A stretch of 64,000 nucleotides of DNA, taken from Flavobacterium lipolyticum. GTDB taxonomy: Bacteria > Bacteroidota > Bacteroidia > Flavobacteriales > Flavobacteriaceae. The position numbers and the translations under genes were made by a program. Shown piece by piece: positions 62,664-64,000 of the stretch (position 1 is its first letter; the number at the start of each line of letters is the position of its first letter). The DNA lies in NCBI RefSeq assembly GCF_020905335.1, contig NZ_JAJJMN010000001.1, positions 992,001 through 1,056,000 on the forward strand, in the 5' to 3' direction. Under the pieces are notes generated by a model. The model was given only the letters and a program-made list of their open reading frames with translations. It ran no database searches and was not told the DNA's origin.

Positions 62664-63998
62664 TTATTTCAACAATGCATATTGAAATTTAGGATATCCT
62701 CTCTCACCATCTTCTTTTGTTCCACCAGTAAATTTCAACTTGTAGACATTTCCAGCAGGATCTTTAACTACATAGAAACGATCAGTTCTTAAAACGAATT
62801 GCGAAACTGGCGTACCATTAGGACCAACAACACTTGTTCCTCTCCAGTTAGATCCAATATTTCTTTGATCGTCATTAAACTTTGAAGTTTCTACATTCGC
62901 TAATGTAAAATTGTCATATGAAAAAGCACTTGTAAGAACTTGATATGTTTGCGCCCCACCTTTTACGTTATTAACAACATAATCAGCAAAAAGATAAGGC
63001 GACGAACCTGTCGGACCAGGAATTACATTTGTAAATGAAGTGAAGTTAAGATCCCATTGATTCTTTTGTGGCTCAACATTAACCGTTTTCTTATCCAATA
63101 AACTAAAGAATGTAAAATTGTATGCACTATTTTTCGAAATTACAACTTCATCATGCGTCGTAGCAGCTATATCTGCATATTGAATCTTATAATCACTTCC
63201 GCTTTTCAGAACTCTAATTTTTTTCCATCCTCTAGAAGTTCCAGCTCCAACACCTTCAGAACCTAAAGCTGCAGTAGCAGGGTTACTTCCCATGTTAATT
63301 AAATAAACTTTATTTTCAGAATCAGTTGATGAAACACCTGCAATAGCTGTTTGAAGAATATCCCCTGCTGGACCGTCAACTTGACTTACAATTCCATTTC
63401 CAGGAGTAATAATCATAGTTTCGTCCGGTGTTTGTACTTCATCAATATTTGTTGTTGTCAATTTCTTTGCTGACATTTTTAATGAGCCATTCAGTACTAC
63501 TCTAAAATCTGAACCAGAATAAAAACCTAAGTCCCAAGAAGTTCTTACAACTGTTGTTAATTTTCCTGTGCTTAAATCAACATAAACCTGATTTGGTTCT
63601 GCAGAACCTCCAACCAAAGGAGCCAAAGCTGTACCTAATGAAGCCGTTTCATTAAAATTCAACTGGATTGTTTTGTTCCCTACTACATTAACATTAATAG
63701 AAGAACCATCAATTGTAAAAATTACATTCTTAACCTCCGCACCTACTGCATTTTTAATTTTATTAAAAGTAAATTCAGCAGATGTCGCATTTTGAGCAAA
63801 AGGTATTACTATTTTATTTGCAGCTGCTGCGGGAGCAGTTGTAAAATCTGTAGTATAAACTGCAGCCGTAACCGTGTACGAAACTGTAATTGTTCCTGCA
63901 GAAGGAGCCGGAGCAGCAAACTTAATCTGAACTGGAGTTGCGGCACTTGTTAAATTATAGGAAGACTCCGCAAATGCGACAGCCACAGATTCTCCGCC
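62664..63998 (-). CDS. HmuY-family protein with Calx-beta-like N-terminal part (5' end outside window)
   Basis: The reading frame is open to the right edge, so the start, probably with a lipoprotein signal, lies outside; 445 codons are visible. The first 120 or so visible residues look like a Calx-beta-type segment (YNLTSAATPVQIKF, TVSYTVTAAVYTTDF). The rest matches HmuY: NQVYVDLSTGKLTTVVRTSWDLGF and FRVVLNGSLKM, then KNQWDLNFTSFTN and FYVVKDPAGNVYKLKF. HmuY proteins bind heme in Porphyromonas, but many homologues lack the ligands and are linked to TonB-dependent receptors with other cargo. An internal GTG at 63986 is not the true start. Confidence 0.88.
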   Translation of the reverse strand, partial: GGESVAVAFAESSYNLTSAATPVQIKFAAPAPSAGTITVSYTVTAAVYTTDFTTAPAAAANKIVIPFAQNATSAEFTFNKIKNAVGAEVKNVIFTIDGSSINVNVVGNKTIQLNFNETASLGTALAPLVGGSAEPNQVYVDLSTGKLTTVVRTSWDLGFYSGSDFRVVLNGSLKMSAKKLTTTNIDEVQTPDETMIITPGNGIVSQVDGPAGDILQTAIAGVSSTDSENKVYLINMGSNPATAALGSEGVGAGTSRGWKKIRVLKSGSDYKIQYADIAATTHDEVVISKNSAYNFTFFSLLDKKTVNVEPQKNQWDLNFTSFTNVIPGPTGSSPYLFADYVVNNVKGGAQTYQVLTSAFSYDNFTLANVETSKFNDDQRNIGSNWRGTSVVGPNGTPVSQFVLRTDRFYVVKDPAGNVYKLKFTGGTKEDGERGYPKFQYALLK

Positions 63999-64000
63999 AT

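Overview
The window is AT-rich DNA from a member of the Bacteroidota, most likely a Flavobacterium. The grounds are C-terminal type IX secretion (T9SS) sorting domains, a SusC/SusD pair, an HmuY-type protein, a Bacteroidota-style TonB, and -7 promoter elements of the TAnnTTTG form with little sign of Shine-Dalgarno sequences. No tRNA, rRNA, prophage, transposase gene or convincing CRISPR array was seen.

Region 1 (1 to 19.2 kb) is the most coherent functional block. It holds all four enzymes of the trans-4-hydroxy-L-proline to 2-oxoglutarate pathway: a proline-racemase-family 2-epimerase, a DadA-like FAD oxidoreductase, a DapA-family deaminase and a 2-oxoglutarate-semialdehyde dehydrogenase. 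Two proline-specific peptidases (a DPP IV-like S9B enzyme and an Xaa-Pro aminopeptidase), a SusC/SusD outer-membrane importer and a divergent AraC-type regulator sit with them. A secreted multidomain M43 metalloprotease and the end of a second M24 peptidase lie at the left edge. Together they read as a locus for capturing and degrading proline- and hydroxyproline-rich peptides such as collagen fragments. Strong hairpins divide it into at least three transcripts.

Region 2 (19.2 to 31.2 kb) is mostly housekeeping: a membrane-anchored EEP-fold hydrolase, two rhomboids, mutL, ribH, a TPR membrane protein, recF, a rhodanese-thioredoxin lipoprotein, a DUF2461 protein and a glycosyltransferase. Region 3 (31.2 to 49 kb) carries an aminotransferase with an export-like N-terminus, murB, a PaiB-like protein, a GT2 enzyme overlapping an ECF sigma factor, tonB, a PH-domain protein, an M48 protease, lipA, a GAPDH, a TPR hybrid histidine kinase, lpxK, a Nif3-like protein, a Cys-less zf-RING_7 relative, a hydrolase, a monooxygenase-fold protein and rluF. 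Region 4 (49 to 64 kb) has corA, membrane and regulatory proteins, folD, ffh, an operon of an MBOAT acyltransferase with two SGNH proteins (probable surface-glycan O-acylation), a T9SS cargo protein and a partial HmuY-family protein.

The intergenic DNA is unusually repetitive. It contains nested palindromes built on AACCGCAAAG or GCCACGAATT cores, CTAA-type low-complexity tracts, a fourfold repeat of about 155 bp upstream of ffh, six 28-bp units at a period near 41 bp, and a 156-bp element with inverted ends inside the hydroxyproline cluster. At two separate loci the 3' end of a gene has been duplicated together with its downstream palindrome.
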